From positions 8,342,001 through 8,406,000 of the forward strand of contig CM063292.1 of the NCBI GenBank assembly GCA_032173965.1: DNA of 64,000 nucleotides. The letters are read 5' to 3'. The stretch comes from Sitta carolinensis (Eukaryota > Chordata > Aves > Passeriformes > Sittidae). The notes under the pieces are model-generated. The model saw nothing but the letters and a program-made list of their open reading frames with translations. It searched no databases and was not told the DNA's origin. Below, piece after piece: positions 34,465-47,041 of the stretch (positions are counted from its first letter, which is position 1; every line of letters begins with the position of its first letter). A program made the position numbers and the translations under genes.

Positions 34465-37016
34465 GCCAGGCAATCCGCATCACACAAATGTGAATCCTGG
34501 GGCTGGGCATGTCCCCATTTACTGGTACCTCTATAAAGAGCAGAGTGCTGAGTATTTAGTGTCTCAGGCTTTGTGATTTCCACTATTTTTTTCACCTGCC
34601 TACCACCTCCGAGCCACAAAAGTCAAGTAAAGCTTTACAGGACCATTAAATACACCATGGAGGAAAACTGGTCAAATATGAGAACGATTTACATTTATAG
34701 CAAATGTAAATTTACTTTCCAAAGAGAATAAAAAGTACAGTTGTCTCCATCATTTGCTATCAAACCACTTTGGAAAGGTTTAGCACACACAGCGTGGTGA
34801 GTACCAAGTTGATCTTGCAAAGATGAGATTTTGAAAATATAATTCTTTTTACTTTTAAATGAGTGAGATGATTAACAGAAGACTGCAGACCATTTCTGCT
34901 ATCAGAAAAGCAGACCTGTGTGTTACAGGTGTCCAGAAGTAATTTGCTGAGCATCAGAAGACATAATTAGTTACTTCAAGTTTGTAATAATTACAGCTCT
35001 ACTGTCAGAGAAATTTTTAAAAAAACAAATCCACAAATAATTGAAATGAAAGAAAAAAACCCAAGAGAATGATACCTGCTTCTGACTCTGCTGTGGCCTC
35101 AATTACATAAACTCCTCTTGTTTTCCTATAATTATCGATCCTGTTTTCCTAGAGTTACTAAAATTCCACCTGCAATTTCCATGTGCTGCCGTGAGTGATT
35201 CATCAGTGGACTCTGTGTGTGTGGCAGGAATTAAGCAGTGCTGGAGACTCAGTGTATGGAAAGCATTTTAAGAGAAAGGCCAAAGGTAAAGAGAAATTCA
35301 TGTGAACTTTTCACAGTTTACAATATGACAAATTATTGAAAAATACATCACCTACTGCATTTCCTGCAATGGTCTGGGCACATATTGACCTGCCCAACAC
35401 TTTGGCTTGTGCTTGAGTTCATATTGCTACAAATCCCTGAATTTTGGTGTTTTACTATTACAAATACAGTGCCCAAAATATTTGTCTCTGATGAGAACAG
35501 ATTTGGGGGAGGACAGGATTTTTAGGAGGGAGAACAAGTAATTATTCTATACCTGGCAAGTGTGTAGGAAACTTAATTCTGATTCCACTGAAGCTTATGA
35601 GTGGTTTATCACTGAATTCTTGAGGATTAAGAAAGAGCTAGACCAAGACTGAGTGCTTTTAGAAATCTCAAACTCTAATAACTTTTGTATGACGACTACA
35701 GAAAAATTCTACCATTAGATCATTTCTGAGTTAACTCAGTAGTGTCCCTGAAATACCATACAATTTGGTTCCAGTTGATATTACAACTAAAATTCCTTTC
35801 TTTTCTTTTTTTTTTTTTTTGACTCCTTTTATTTCTATTTTTTATTTTTATTTATGTTCTTATTTTATTTTAGTTCTAACATGTATTCTATTCAAAGAAA
35901 CACATAATTTTTAATTAAATATTAAAATCATATTAAGGAAAACAAGTACTTTCAAAGCAAAATATTTTTGCTGCAGGGAAAATAGATGATTTATCCTTTA
36001 AAGGAGGGAAGAAGATAAATATTTCATAGTGAGATAAAGATGTTGCTCAGTACTTAATCTTTAACATGTGATGAGACCTAAGGGATTAGGAGGGGCTGTA
36101 TCAGTATTCACTTTATTACTGTAAATATTTTGTACCATGGAAGTGCATTGTTTAATTGGATTCTATTATACTGACTTATACATAATGCAAAATAAATGTG
36201 ATTTTAAGTGGAAGGTGGCAGTGGTTGGACACAACCCCAAGCCCAGGAGGCTCAGCTGTGTTCCATATTGCTCAGCCTGCCCATGGGCATTAGAAAGAGT
36301 TTTTTTTCCTGCTTTTTGCCCTCCATCTGAATGCACTGGCAAGTAAAGCAACAGCAACCAACATGCCAAAAGGACAAAATACTTTCAATTGTTGGAAGGT
36401 CTTTCATTTCAAGTAAGCTTGTGCTTTTAGATGCATGTCATCCTGACAAGCCTCTTATTTTCTGTCCTGCAGTGAGACAGATGATATCACAGCCTGCCAT
36501 AAAGATAAGGGATTCAGGGGCAACAAAGAACCAAAACACAGGACTTAGATTCTTGATGCATTTAGAAATCACTTTTTTTCCTGTTACAGTGAAGGTGAAT
36601 GGATAGGTCTCATAGGCAGGGGCCATCCTCAACTTAAAGCTTCCTCTCCCCATAGCTCTATGCCTGACTGCTGAGCAGCCAGTGTTTTGATTGTTATTCC
36701 TGCAAAAAAAGTAGAAACAAAAATATTAACCAGCTTATTAAATCAGTTTATGTATGTTGTTTCAAGGAAACAATGTTGCGTTATTTTTCTTTACCTTTCT
36801 TTTTTTATTACTATTATGCTGTGTTTTAAGTATTAACAAGTTCCTATTTACAACTCCAAGTCCCTAATTAATCACGATGACAAAAATAATCTTTCTCTGC
36901 AGGCAGAGTTTACCATGTGGGACTGCTCAAGTCTTTTTCATTACATCCAGCAGCTTGCAAACCCAGGCTAAGCTGAACTTTCACTGCTATTCCCAAATGC
37001 TTTGGGAGTTTTTGTA
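34465..37016. other. Unique non-coding DNA
   Basis: About 2.5 kb of AT-rich sequence, including a T tract near 35806-35820 and very AT-rich DNA near 35830-35960. No gene or mobile element recognised. Confidence 0.55.
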
Positions 37017-37484
37017 TTATTTAAAATTTCTCATCGCTTCAGGAAGCATGGATTCTGTCTGGGAAGGTGAGCCCTGAGATTTCAACTTAACCCCAAGATG
37101 TAGGATTTTGGTGCAGTCGATCTGAGTCAAACTGAGCAGGAGAACATCCGTGTAAATGAATTCACACTCAACACCCCGGTGCTCCCCCAGCTGCTGAACA
37201 CAGATCAGATGAAGGGTGAACACCCACGTGGACTGGGGGAAGTTGATAAGATTCCTGTAGCAAGAGATTTTTAAACTGAACTTCATTCTCTGCTGCACCT
37301 GAGTTTCTGAGAAATGATCCATTCTTCCTGTCCCTCTCTGGGCTTTTGGAATGCGGTTCCTATTTGTAAAGTCTTCAGCTCTGGCTCCATTGTCTGTGAA
37401 ATCTCTGTGTTCACACACTGGAAGCGAAGTGCAAAATGCTGAAACTTTTTCCAAGAATACTTTAGTACTTTTAAATCTACTCAT
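37017..37484 (-). other. Unassigned 155-codon open frame, possible exon or pseudogene
   Basis: This is the longest open frame in the window outside tandem repeats and repeat fragments. The frame opens with ATG directly after an in-frame TAG and ends at TAA. The residues are varied, with a hydrophobic stretch (WVFTLHLICVQQL, about residues 87-99) and no low complexity. I recognise no domain. It has no Kozak-like context I would trust and no obvious acceptor or donor defining an exon, although CAG/GTGCAG near the middle could be a donor. A frame of this size is marginal by chance in 64 kb of two-strand AT-rich DNA, so it may well be spurious. Confidence 0.12.
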
Positions 37485-38944
37485 GTCCTTGGCTAATACA
37501 TCTTAAAGCTTTAATTAAGACATATAGCTAATACCAGCTTTATTATAAACACAGGAAATCAAATTCCCATCATTAGTGTTAGGCTCTAAAAAAAGATCAA
37601 AAGGAAGCAGATGTAATGCTCAAAATCAGAAGACACTGCATTAATCTGCTTTACTGGGTAAGACACAGGTTCTCACTACAGAAGATGAGGAAAAAATTGA
37701 ATGAAACTACTCAGCTGGACTTCAGCAGGGTTATTTTCAGACATAGGGTTTGCAGGAAGCTCTTATTTGCCAGCTGAGTGCATCATTATTAGCATTATTA
37801 ATTGGCATTATTATGTGGAATGCTGAAGTAATGTGCAGAGGTGTCAGTTGTGAGTTTCCCCAGGCTGTTGTTACCATGATCCATGCAGGATTCCTCACCC
37901 TGTGTTTGTCTGCTTCAGTCTGACACTTAACAACTTCTGGCATTTGCTTGGGAATGATGACTTCTTGTCTCTCTGTGGAGATGCTACACCAAGATTTTAT
38001 GTGCTAAAGCATTCCTCACTTCCAGTCTGTGTTATACTTATGGTAAAAGAATATTACAGTAATTATTTTGAATATTATGAATTTCTCATTATTGCTGTAT
38101 TACTCTTCCCATTGCTATTATATTCTTCCCATTATATTTTCAGGATTAATTAAACTGAGCCTACAGACTTTCTCAATGATCTTCTTTTTCAGTGAAAGTC
38201 CATTTTCACCTCATCAGAAAATGAAAATGCATGTATGTGTGTTGTACCTAAGACTGAAAGGATAATTGCTTCCACTTGCCTGACCATTGGATAAAATTAT
38301 TTGCAGAGTTACAGGCACTTCTCTGAATGCTGAGAAGAGATTAAAGGTATGACTTTCATTTGCAAGGAATTCAGGTTGTTTATGGGGAGGCTCATTCCAA
38401 TCTATTTTGCAGAAGATTTGTCTTTTTCAAATGTCAGATTCAAGAACTTGCTCAGCATTTGGGCAGAGTGCAAACACTGCAAAACTCCCAGAACAGCTGA
38501 GGATGCACATGGCAGTTTTGGGCTCAGCCTCCACACCCTGTTTTATTTCAAAGACATTTTGACTTTTGTTGAAGCACGCTTTGTTTCACTTTCTGTATAA
38601 CCATAATGAACAGCTCCTGTCTGCTCACATCTCTGTTCACACTGTTCTTTACTCTGCTATGCCCTGGGGTGGCTTTCCCCACATGGCCAGGATCATATCA
38701 ACCCTTGTGATTGCAGCACGTGCCTTACTTTGCAGTCCACTGCTCCTTTTGACTTGGAGTTAAATGAGTGGGCTTTGAAATCAATCAGGCTCCTTCCCAG
38801 AAGTTGTTCAGCACTCGTTAGGTCATGTTCCTTGGGCATAATAAGGCCCTGAACAAGTTCAGGTTAAATGGATTTTTAAATCAATAAATACAAACCAAGA
38901 GCAAATACGATGTCACGATTTTGCCTTCTACCCCTTTCTTTTTA
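37485..38944. other. Unique non-coding DNA
   Basis: No gene or repeat recognised in about 1.5 kb of AT-rich sequence. Confidence 0.55.
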
Positions 38945-39122
38945 GAACAAATATTGATGAGAAGCATTTCAATAACAGCCTTTCCCATGGAGAAGTTCTT
39001 CCTGAACTTCCAACACCTTCCTGATGTCCAGCCTTAAGTTCCCCTAGCACAGCTTGAGGCTGTTTGGTTTTGTCCTGTCTCCTGTTACCTGGGAAGAGCC
39101 CAGACTCCACCTGGCTGTATCC
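38945..39122 (-). mobile_element. CR1 LINE internal 3'-region fragment, antisense
   Basis: On the minus strand: AGGTAACAGGAGACAGGACA, then CTCAAGCTGTGCTAGGGGAA, then TTAAGGCTGGACATCAGGAA. This is the CR1 segment upstream of the 3' tail. The 3' tail itself is not present at the left edge, so the copy is truncated there. Confidence 0.85.
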
Positions 39123-41180
39123 TCTACTACTTTTTAATTTATTTTTTTTTTTTAACTTCAGGTTTGTTTGGAAACAATCCTTGGCTGAAGCACAACATCA
39201 GCACAAAGTGAATTTGGTGACCATGAAATAATTAAAATTGAAATTATGTAGGCTAAGGCATTTTACTTAGAGAAGTAAAATAATTCCCAAGATTACTGCA
39301 CTTAACTTTATTTTCTTATACTCAGTGGAGACAGTTCCAACTGTGTTGATTTGCTGCCAACAGTGTTTTTGCCATTTCAGCATCTGGAAGCCTTGCTGTT
39401 AAATAATCAATATTTATTATTAAAAATGGAGAAACATTTACTAAACTTTCCTTGGAGATTTTCCTGACATGCCTTCGACAGCCCTTTGTTAATGAAAATT
39501 CTCTGGACCATTTTCAAAATTTTTCAATGTATTTGCAGAAAGGAAGAGGGCAGGAGAAGAGCCATTTCTAGTTCCAAACTTCTCAAAATTAACCAGATAG
39601 AATAAATAGTGCTTAGCAAGTAAAAATGTTGAATTTAGCATAAGATATTATAACATTACTTCTCTTAATGTTCTTCAACTTCGTTTTTTTGGGATCAAAG
39701 AAATTGAGAACTGCTCCAACGCCAACAGAAGTTCATAGGAAAAATCCCATTTCCTGTTTTGAACAACTGTAAGTTGCATAAGTAAGAAATTTTTTTGTTC
39801 CAAAATATATTGCGTGCTTCTGAGTTTTTCTCTGTCCTTTGTTGTAGATTAACAAACTCTTTACATCTTTCATAGGCTGGTATGAAGAGACTTGTCTTTC
39901 CTTTTAATTTCACAATCCAAGCAAAACGTTCAATCTTTTCATCTTTTTCCATGAATAAAAATATTTTGTTTATTAAAAAGAAGGATCATATTTTAGGCAT
40001 CTCTTATCCCGGGCAGATTGGTGACTTCTTAGTGTCACACAAATACTAATCTTAGCTTTTCTAAAACCTTATTCCAGAACATGTTAACAGAATTAAATGT
40101 CCATTTCTAAAACTGGGAAAATACAGATTTTCTGCATAGTCAGAGGGGACACACAGAGTGTCCTAATGGTGTGTGTATCCTGTCAGACTGTTTTCTCTAT
40201 CCCATTATATGTGTAGTGTTTGGGCAAATTCTGGGCTTGATTTTATTTATAGGGAAAAAGGAGTATAATAGACAATGCTTTATAATGTGACAAGACCCTT
40301 TCTATTTCAATCGAGTTTCTCTCCTTGGATGCTGTTTATAATTATGTACATTAAAATAGTTTCCTCTATACAGATACAGATCTATGGAGCTGAATTTTTA
40401 ATGTATGTGAATCAACAATTAGATTTGGTCTGTCATTTGTGTCTTGTAGTGTTGAGGATCCTTAGGAATCCCATTCTCACTTCAAATAAAGCTAATTCAG
40501 ATAAAGTACAGCTAGACATGGAATAGGTTGCATATGTGGCATTCCTGAATAAGTTCCTTATTAAACCAACCCCTTTCAGATCATGACTTTGAAGTCAGTT
40601 TTCCCTTTCTTTTTCCCCCCTTGCTCAGATAAAGTGGTTTTGTGCTGGTTTCTGCAGGAAGTGAGCGATAGTGGGAGTAAAGACTGGGGAATTCTAAGGA
40701 GCCAGCTGGAGATGGAAGTGACTGAAGTAGGAGGCATGGCTCTGTGTTCCTGCTACAGGAGGAGGGAACCCACCAAGCCTTATTTATGTGCTTTGGCTTC
40801 TCTTTGCAGCAGGGCAGTTTGGAAGGTAAGCACTGTGGCCTTTGCTGTAAATCCCAGAGAAAGAAGGTAAAAATATGGGATTGTGTATTTACTAGGAATC
40901 CAAAGGGCTTAGTAACTTTACTAAGATGTGAAATTTAAAGAATTTTTCTGACTTTCTAGTGATCAGGATAACCTGCAAGTCAGTCTTGCAGAACTATCAT
41001 GAGCTCTTCCAGCTGAGGCATGAATTTTACCCATCTCTACTGTCCTGTGGTAGCTGATGGATTTCAAAGAAGAAAATCCATTATGATATTTTAGTTAGCT
41101 CTTGAAAGGAAATCAATTATATAGCTTAGTGGTGGGGGCAGAGTAGCAGAGTATTGTCTTGGTTGCAATGTAAGATGGAA
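39123..41180. other. Unique non-coding DNA
   Basis: About 2 kb of AT-rich sequence. No recognisable gene, RNA or repeat. Confidence 0.55.
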
Positions 41181-41580
41181 CCAGAAGTATGTGTTCTATT
41201 ACCAGCTGTGCCAAAGCAGCTGGGGCAGTTTTCTTTCTCTCTGCCAGCACCCATCCTCCCTGCAGGAGCTCTCTCTGCTCCTGGGCCACTGAGTGTCCCT
41301 GCAGGGCTGATAAACTGAGCCCAGCCCCTGGCAGAGGCTGCAGCCAGGCCAGGAGCCAAGCATTCCTGCCTGCAGCCCCTCTGCCCCTGGCCACACTGCC
41401 TCAGCCTTGCCACTGCATTCCCAGAGGGAGAGCAGGCCCAGCCACAGCTCCACTGGCCCTGCCCAGGCAATGTGCCCCTTGCTGCAGGATCCCTGCTCCA
41501 GCAGAGCCACAGCTGCCCCTGCAGGAGGCTGCAGCCCCTGGAATGGCTCTGCTGCCAACACCCCGGCTGTCAGGTTGTAT
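41181..41580. repeat. GC-rich block, possible interspersed repeat
   Basis: About 400 bases of sharply higher GC between AT-rich flanks, with sudden edges. On the minus strand it holds CAGCCGGGGTGTTGGCAGCA and GCTCTGCTGGAGCAGGGATC, which look like an avian LTR or CR1-related repeat. I cannot assign a family. Open frames of 90-143 codons in four or more frames reflect composition, not coding. Confidence 0.4.
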
Positions 41581-41690
41581 TCTGACTGTCAGTGCTTTTG
41601 TACTATTGCATTTATTTTAATTTTCCTGTTAAATTGTAGTTCTGATTTTGAGTCTCTCACCTGTTTGCTCTCAAATTAGTACAAGTATTT

Positions 41691-41880
41691 TCATAGGATT
41701 ATCACAGAGTCATTAAATGGTTTGGGTTGGAAGAGACCTTAAAACCCATCCAGTGCCACCAATGCCATGGGCAGGGACACCTTCCACTAGCCCAGGTTGC
41801 TCCAAGCCCCCGTGTCCAACCTGGCCTGGGACACTTCCAAGGGGCAGCCAAAGCTTCTCTGGGCAGCCTGTGCATTTTGC
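41691..41880 (-). mobile_element. CR1 LINE 3' end, antisense, canonical
   Basis: Starts ATAGGATTATCACAGAGTCA, then GGTTTGGGTTGGAAGAGACC, GCCATGGGCAGGGACACCTT, CCAGGTTGCTCCAAGCCCCC and TGGCCTGGGACACTTCC. This is the textbook antisense CR1 3' end, with the 5' truncation near 41880. Confidence 0.97.
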
Positions 41881-44800
41881 AGTGCCCTTGTCTTCATCCA
41901 TGAAGATACTTCTTTATTTTTGAAAGAGAAGAGGGAGAATTCAAATACCAACAGATTTAGTTAGGTATTTGGTGGCCTTCACATGTGACCAGTGGAGGTG
42001 AGTTTTCTTCAGGATTAAGGTTCTGATTAGAGGGGTTTGGCTGGTAAACCAGGTAATTTAGGAGAGTGTAAATCCCATTTTGAATTGTAAAGCTTTAACA
42101 AATGCTTCTCATGGATGAGGAACACAATTAGTGGAGATGCATTTTGCAGGTTTTTTTCAAGCACTTCAGTATAGGAGCCTTTGCTGCCTCCCTTCCCAGT
42201 CACAACACCGGGATTAATCATTCTCAGGCTAAATCCTGTACTCACAATCTTCTCTTTTAAAACTGTGCTTACCGAGCAATCCCAGCTGAATTCATCAGGA
42301 GTAGGAAACTTTCCTACAGGGAGCTCCTGCTAATTCAAGTGACTCCAAACAGCTCATTCCAAACAATTGTATTGTTTATTCACCCAGAAGAACACAGCCA
42401 GGCCCATTCCTCTGAGAGCTATGCAAACTTTCCCAGTTTTCTGAAAGTTTAAGAAGCTCAAGTTTGACCCAAATACCTTGAGTTCAGAGCCAGGAGACAC
42501 AGCAGCTCTCTCTAGCCACAAATTTTGCTGGAATATGGCTCTGCACCCTCTCATCCCTTCCCAGTTTGGGGTTGCTCTGCCCAAGAGACTGATATCCTGA
42601 GAGATGAACCATGATCCATTTCTGCCAAACTGGCCAAAAATAGCACAATTTAGTTTAAGAAAGCAAACAATGGTTGAAAACAAAAAGTGGTCAGTTTTAG
42701 TTTCTTATCAGGTTATTTGTTTGCAGCTTAAATTTAGAATTAGAAGTGAAAAAAACATCTTAGACACGGGATTTAATCTACTATGATTATTGAAATCATG
42801 TTTATTTTAGTGAAGAGAAGGTAGAGCCTTATGTCAGGATAGCTTTTAAACATTTTAATTAGAAACTGCTGAAACACTTCTAGGCACTTTTGTGTAATAA
42901 AAGGCTTAGATAAAAGCAGCTAGAGTGGTTTGCTCTTCTCCCCGAGTTCACAGACTTTAGGAGCCGTGGATTGTGCTTATTCAGGAGCCTGTGCAGCAGT
43001 CAGTGCTCTCCCAGCGGGTCAGGGCCCCTCCTCTGGGGCGGTCCCAGTTTTTGGCTCCACTATTACACTTCATTGTTTTATATTATCTCATTTTGCAACC
43101 CTAAAGTATTAAAGGTGCCAAATTTCCAAACGTGACTTACAGTACCGAGTGTAAACTCTTTTAAAATATTGTTTCTTGTAGAGAGTTTCCCTTTGATGTT
43201 AAATCTCGTACCACCCACCAGCTTTTCTTTCTCATTTTGGCTAAGATCAACATTATTTAAAAGGCCTTTAAAGTTTGGGAGTGAAAAATAATTTCATTTT
43301 ACCATTTTATAATTTTTTAATTAAAAAAAACAAAGATAAAGATCTTTTCTTCTGTCTTCCACATCCAAGTCTGGTGCTAGATATAGACAGGAAAATGAGA
43401 TTTCAAAGATGTTGTATCCAGACTTACTCTATGGAAAATATATCTTTTCTATTTGAAGTGGTGGATTTGTTTAAGTTAACTTGATAAAGGCTGGAATTGG
43501 TGACAAGATGATTTAATACAACCCTTGCTAACAAGTTGCAGACATTACCAGTGTGTCAAAACAACACTGCCAGAGGCATTCTGGGCCTGGGAACTGCAGT
43601 GCTCTGAAACTCTTCCTGGCAGCTATTTTATTCCAGAGTGCTGCTGATTAAAGGCAGCTTCAGCTCCTCTTTCCTTCCAGACATTTTCATTCACATACAC
43701 TTATTTCTGCTCACAAATAGTAAGGTAAAGATTTTAAAATTAATAAAAATTAAAATGTAGAGGCCTGTACCTTGACAGGATGTGAACTGGAATTTTAGAA
43801 TTATTTTTTCTTCTACAGTTAGGCTGCTGTGTCTCTGTTGCGATGCACGGCTCAGGTGCTCTTGGCACCCCATGAGTTTTTGGATATTTGCCCTTTGTCT
43901 TTATCCACCTCCCTCAGGAAATCCATTTATGACCAAAAAGCTTAGAACTGCTATGGGAATGAATATTCTTGTAATTTCAATTGTTATAAAGTGACATTTG
44001 CTGAGAGACATATATCTAATTTCTTTTTTATGAATAATGTTGGAATTGAATTTTATTCCTTTGATTTTAGGAACCTGTTGGACTAGACCACAAATGCTAT
44101 GCAAAACCTTCAATTGTGATCTGAAATAAAAGTGCCATTACATTTTAACTGTAGTTTATCCTTTCCCATTTCTGTTCAGGGTGTTGATAATGTCCAAAGA
44201 TTTCTCCTGTAAGCAAAGAATTTGCTATTAAAACCTATACCTATCCAGTACTCACGAAGAATGCTTTCTGAAACAGTTGCATGCTTTAGATTAGATTTTT
44301 AAATTACAACATTTCACATCAAAGGTGTGATGCTGAATTTTACTCACAAAATGTGCTATTTTGATTAGTTGTTTTTAATTGGAGTTTTTATTGTTTTGTA
44401 CAGGCATATGTCAGGGAGAGATCTGTATAAAATGAGATGGGAATTTGTGTCTGCTGGAGCTTGAAGCTCAAAGCCCTGAGGGTCCTGACAGGAGGATTTG
44501 TTCACGTTGTCCTCATCCCTGGAAGGCCTTGGAATGGAGAGTAGAGGATTTGGGGAGTGCTTGTGTAGACAACTGCTGCTCCTGATGCTCCAGCCCTTGT
44601 TCCTGCTGAGCTGCAGCAGTGGGAAATACATATATATAGGGTTGTTGGAAGTGTTTAACTCAGCAGAGCTGCTTCCCAAACTGAGCACAGCTGCTCTTGA
44701 GCTGTGTTTGCTTTGTTTGGTGCACCTACCTGAGCACAGGTACCTGGTGCTGTTTTGGAAATGTCACCAGGACATCCAGGGCAGCCACAGCAGATGCAGG

Positions 44801-44934
44801 GGGGGTGAATCATCAGCTGGATACTTATGTACCAAGGTGTCTCTGGCTATCTGCTTTAGTAATCTGAATTATTTCTCGAAACTCATTCACAACTAACTCA
44901 GGAGTGTGCATGAGACAGGTCTGTAAAATACAAC
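41881..44934. other. Unique non-coding DNA
   Basis: About 3 kb. No gene or repeat recognised. Frames of 109 codons (42354-42683, minus) and 132 codons (44498-44896, plus) show nothing familiar. Confidence 0.5.
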
Positions 44935-45652
44935 TCTTCATGAGTCACCAGGTCCTGTGTCCAGCTCTGGGCCCCCCATGGCCAGAGACCCGGGCAGGGG
45001 CACAGGGAGCCGGCAGGCACAGGGAGCCGGGCAGGGGCACAGGGAGCCAGGCAGGGGCTCAGGGAGCCGGGCAGGGGCTCAGGGAGCCGGGCAGGGGCAC
45101 AGGGAGCCGGACAGGGGCACAGGGAGCCGGGCAGGGGCACAGGGAGCCGGGCAGGGGCACAGGGAGCTGGGCAGGGGCCAGGGAGCCGGGCAGGGCTCAG
45201 GGAGCCGGGCAGGGGCACAGGGAGCCGGGCAGGGGCACAGGGAGCCGGGCAGGGGCACAGGGAGCCGGGCAGGGGCACAGGGAGCCGGGCAGGGGCTCAG
45301 CCTGGAGCACAGGAGGCTCAGGGACCCTGCTGGCCTGCACAGCTCCTGCAGGAGGGCACAGCGGGGGGCTCTGGGCACAGGCACAGGCACAGGGCAGAGG
45401 GAACGGCCTCAGGCTGGGCCAGGGCAGGCTCAGGGGGCACCTGAGCAGGAATTGCCGATGGCAAGGGTGGCAGCCTGGCAGGGGCTGCCCAGGCAGGGGT
45501 GCAGTGCCCATCCCTGGGCTGTGCCAGGAAGGGCTGGAGGTGGCACCCAGAGCTCTGGGCTGGGCACAGCTGGTGGGCACCGGGCACAGCTGGCACTGGA
45601 TGGGCTGGAAGGGTTTCTCCAACATTAATGGCTCTGGGATTCTGTTACCTCG
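44935..45652 (+). mobile_element. CR1 LINE interrupted by its own minisatellite
   Basis: Left of the array, CAGGTCCTGTGTCCAGCTCT followed by GGGCCCCCCATGGCC is sense CR1. Right of it, CTCAGCCTGGAGCACAGGAG then GCTCAGGGACC continues CR1 at a point normally about 100-120 bases further on. The copy then proceeds through CCATCCCTGGGCTGTGCCAG and CACCCAGAGCTCTGGGC to GCTCTGGGATTCTGTTAC. The 20-bp array replaces the intervening CR1 bases. The right half is closely related to 52826-52970. Confidence 0.85.
44991..45300 (+). repeat. 20-bp minisatellite inside CR1, 15 units
   Basis: The unit is GGGCAGGGGCACAGGGAGCC, with CT for CA in several units and shortened units near 45010 and 45180-45195. AGGGAGC recurs 15 times. 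No stop codon occurs on either strand and 20 is not a multiple of 3, so all six frames are open; the 100-263 residue frames are artefacts. The unit resembles the CR1 bases that should occupy this place (a GAGGGAGCTGGGG-CTG type segment next to CTCAGCCTGGAG), which suggests that CR1 sequence was the seed. Confidence 0.95.
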
Positions 45653-46895
45653 GTGCAGTAAATGCAAAAAGCAGTTAAAATCCAGGAGGAAATGAAGTCA
45701 CAGAGGAAACACTGCAGTGAACACAGGGCAGCTTCTATTTTGTGCAGGTGGACAGGCATTTGTGTTTAAATTGTGATATCTGGTGATATCGGATACATGG
45801 CTCCAGATGTTGCATCAGTAGTCACAGATTTAAAGATAGCTCTTGATGTTGTCAAAGGGCCTAATCATCTTCATTTTCCATTCTCATTCTATTTATGTCA
45901 AATGTCCCATTTTAACACTGCACTACACATTTGTATCCTAAAGTTTAATATAGGTGTAATCACACAGCAAATGCAAAAGATGTGTCAATTCTGTGGTGTA
46001 TAAAAACCACAAAGATAAATGAAATGGCTCTTTATTTGTACTCTTGAATTACCCATTCAAGCATTTTAACTGGCAGACTCCTTCCTGATCCCCTGACAGC
46101 ACCTGGAGGGGCGCTGGTCGAACACCAGAGGGCTGGTGGGAGGATATGACACATGACACTGGGGCAGGTTCTGAACTCAGACAAATGAAATCTGTCAGCC
46201 AGCTCCTCAAAGCCTGACACAGTTCTTAGCACTGCTTGCTTGAGCTGGCTTGATACACAGACTTATTGTATTATTCAGCTGGTTTGATTTTCCTTTTTAT
46301 GACAACCTTACCCTGGAGACCATCCATCTCTTTGCAGTGTTGGAGAATGACTCTAACTGAATGATATTTCAATATAATTTATAATCCTATACTGTAAACA
46401 AAAGTGATGGTTGCTTCTAACCACTGTGAAGAATTCCTATAGGCACATTGGACTTTTGTTTTCTTGGAGGGTTGGAAATACTTTGGAGTTGGGAAATTTT
46501 TCATAGTTTAAGGCAGTAAGTTTTATAGAAGAACTCTGAAGTACCCTGCAAAGGACAGGAATTTTTTCCATATATGCCCCAGCAGTTCATGGTGCATGTG
46601 AACAACTACAGCTGCAACAAATGATTTGCCAGAAATTCAAATGGCAGCTATTAACAGCTTTCAGCTTAAACCCACAGCTCCCATCAGACATCCTGAGAGG
46701 AAAATCCCCCACACTGCCCACTCACTGCCAAGCAGTTCCAGTTTTCATTCCTCCCCATGAGCAACACCCCAGTTTTGGGCTGATTTCACTTGGGTCCAAC
46801 AAACTGAAATAATGATCTTTCAAATAACAAATTTAATTGAGCCATCCTTTTTAACTACAGAGCACAAATAACAGGTTTAATGTTTATTTAAGTGG
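45653..46895. other. Unique non-coding DNA
   Basis: No gene or repeat recognised in about 1.2 kb. Confidence 0.55.
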
Positions 46896-47041
46896 TGGCT
46901 GCCCTGGATCCCTGGCAGCTGGACAGGGCTTGGAGCAGCCTGGGACAGTGGAAGGTGTCCCTGCCCATGGCTGGGGGTGGAACAAGGGGAGCATTAAGGT
47001 CCCTTCCAAGTCAAACCAATCTATGAGATTTGGATTCTGTG
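46896..47041 (+). mobile_element. CR1 LINE 3' end
   Basis: GCCCTGGATCCCTGGCAG, GCTTGGAGCAGCCTGGGACA, GTGGAAGGTGTCCCTGCCCA, AAGGTCCCTTCCAAGTC and GATTTGGATTCTGTG. Canonical order; the 3' terminus is slightly diverged. Confidence 0.94.

Noticed and set aside
44498..44896. 132-codon plus-strand frame ending just before the CR1 copy
   Set aside because: No recognisable domain, splice signal or codon pattern; length is within chance for this window.
44991..45300. CRISPR-like regular repeats
   Set aside because: There are no unique spacers. Units are contiguous 20-mers inside a CR1 element in vertebrate-type DNA.
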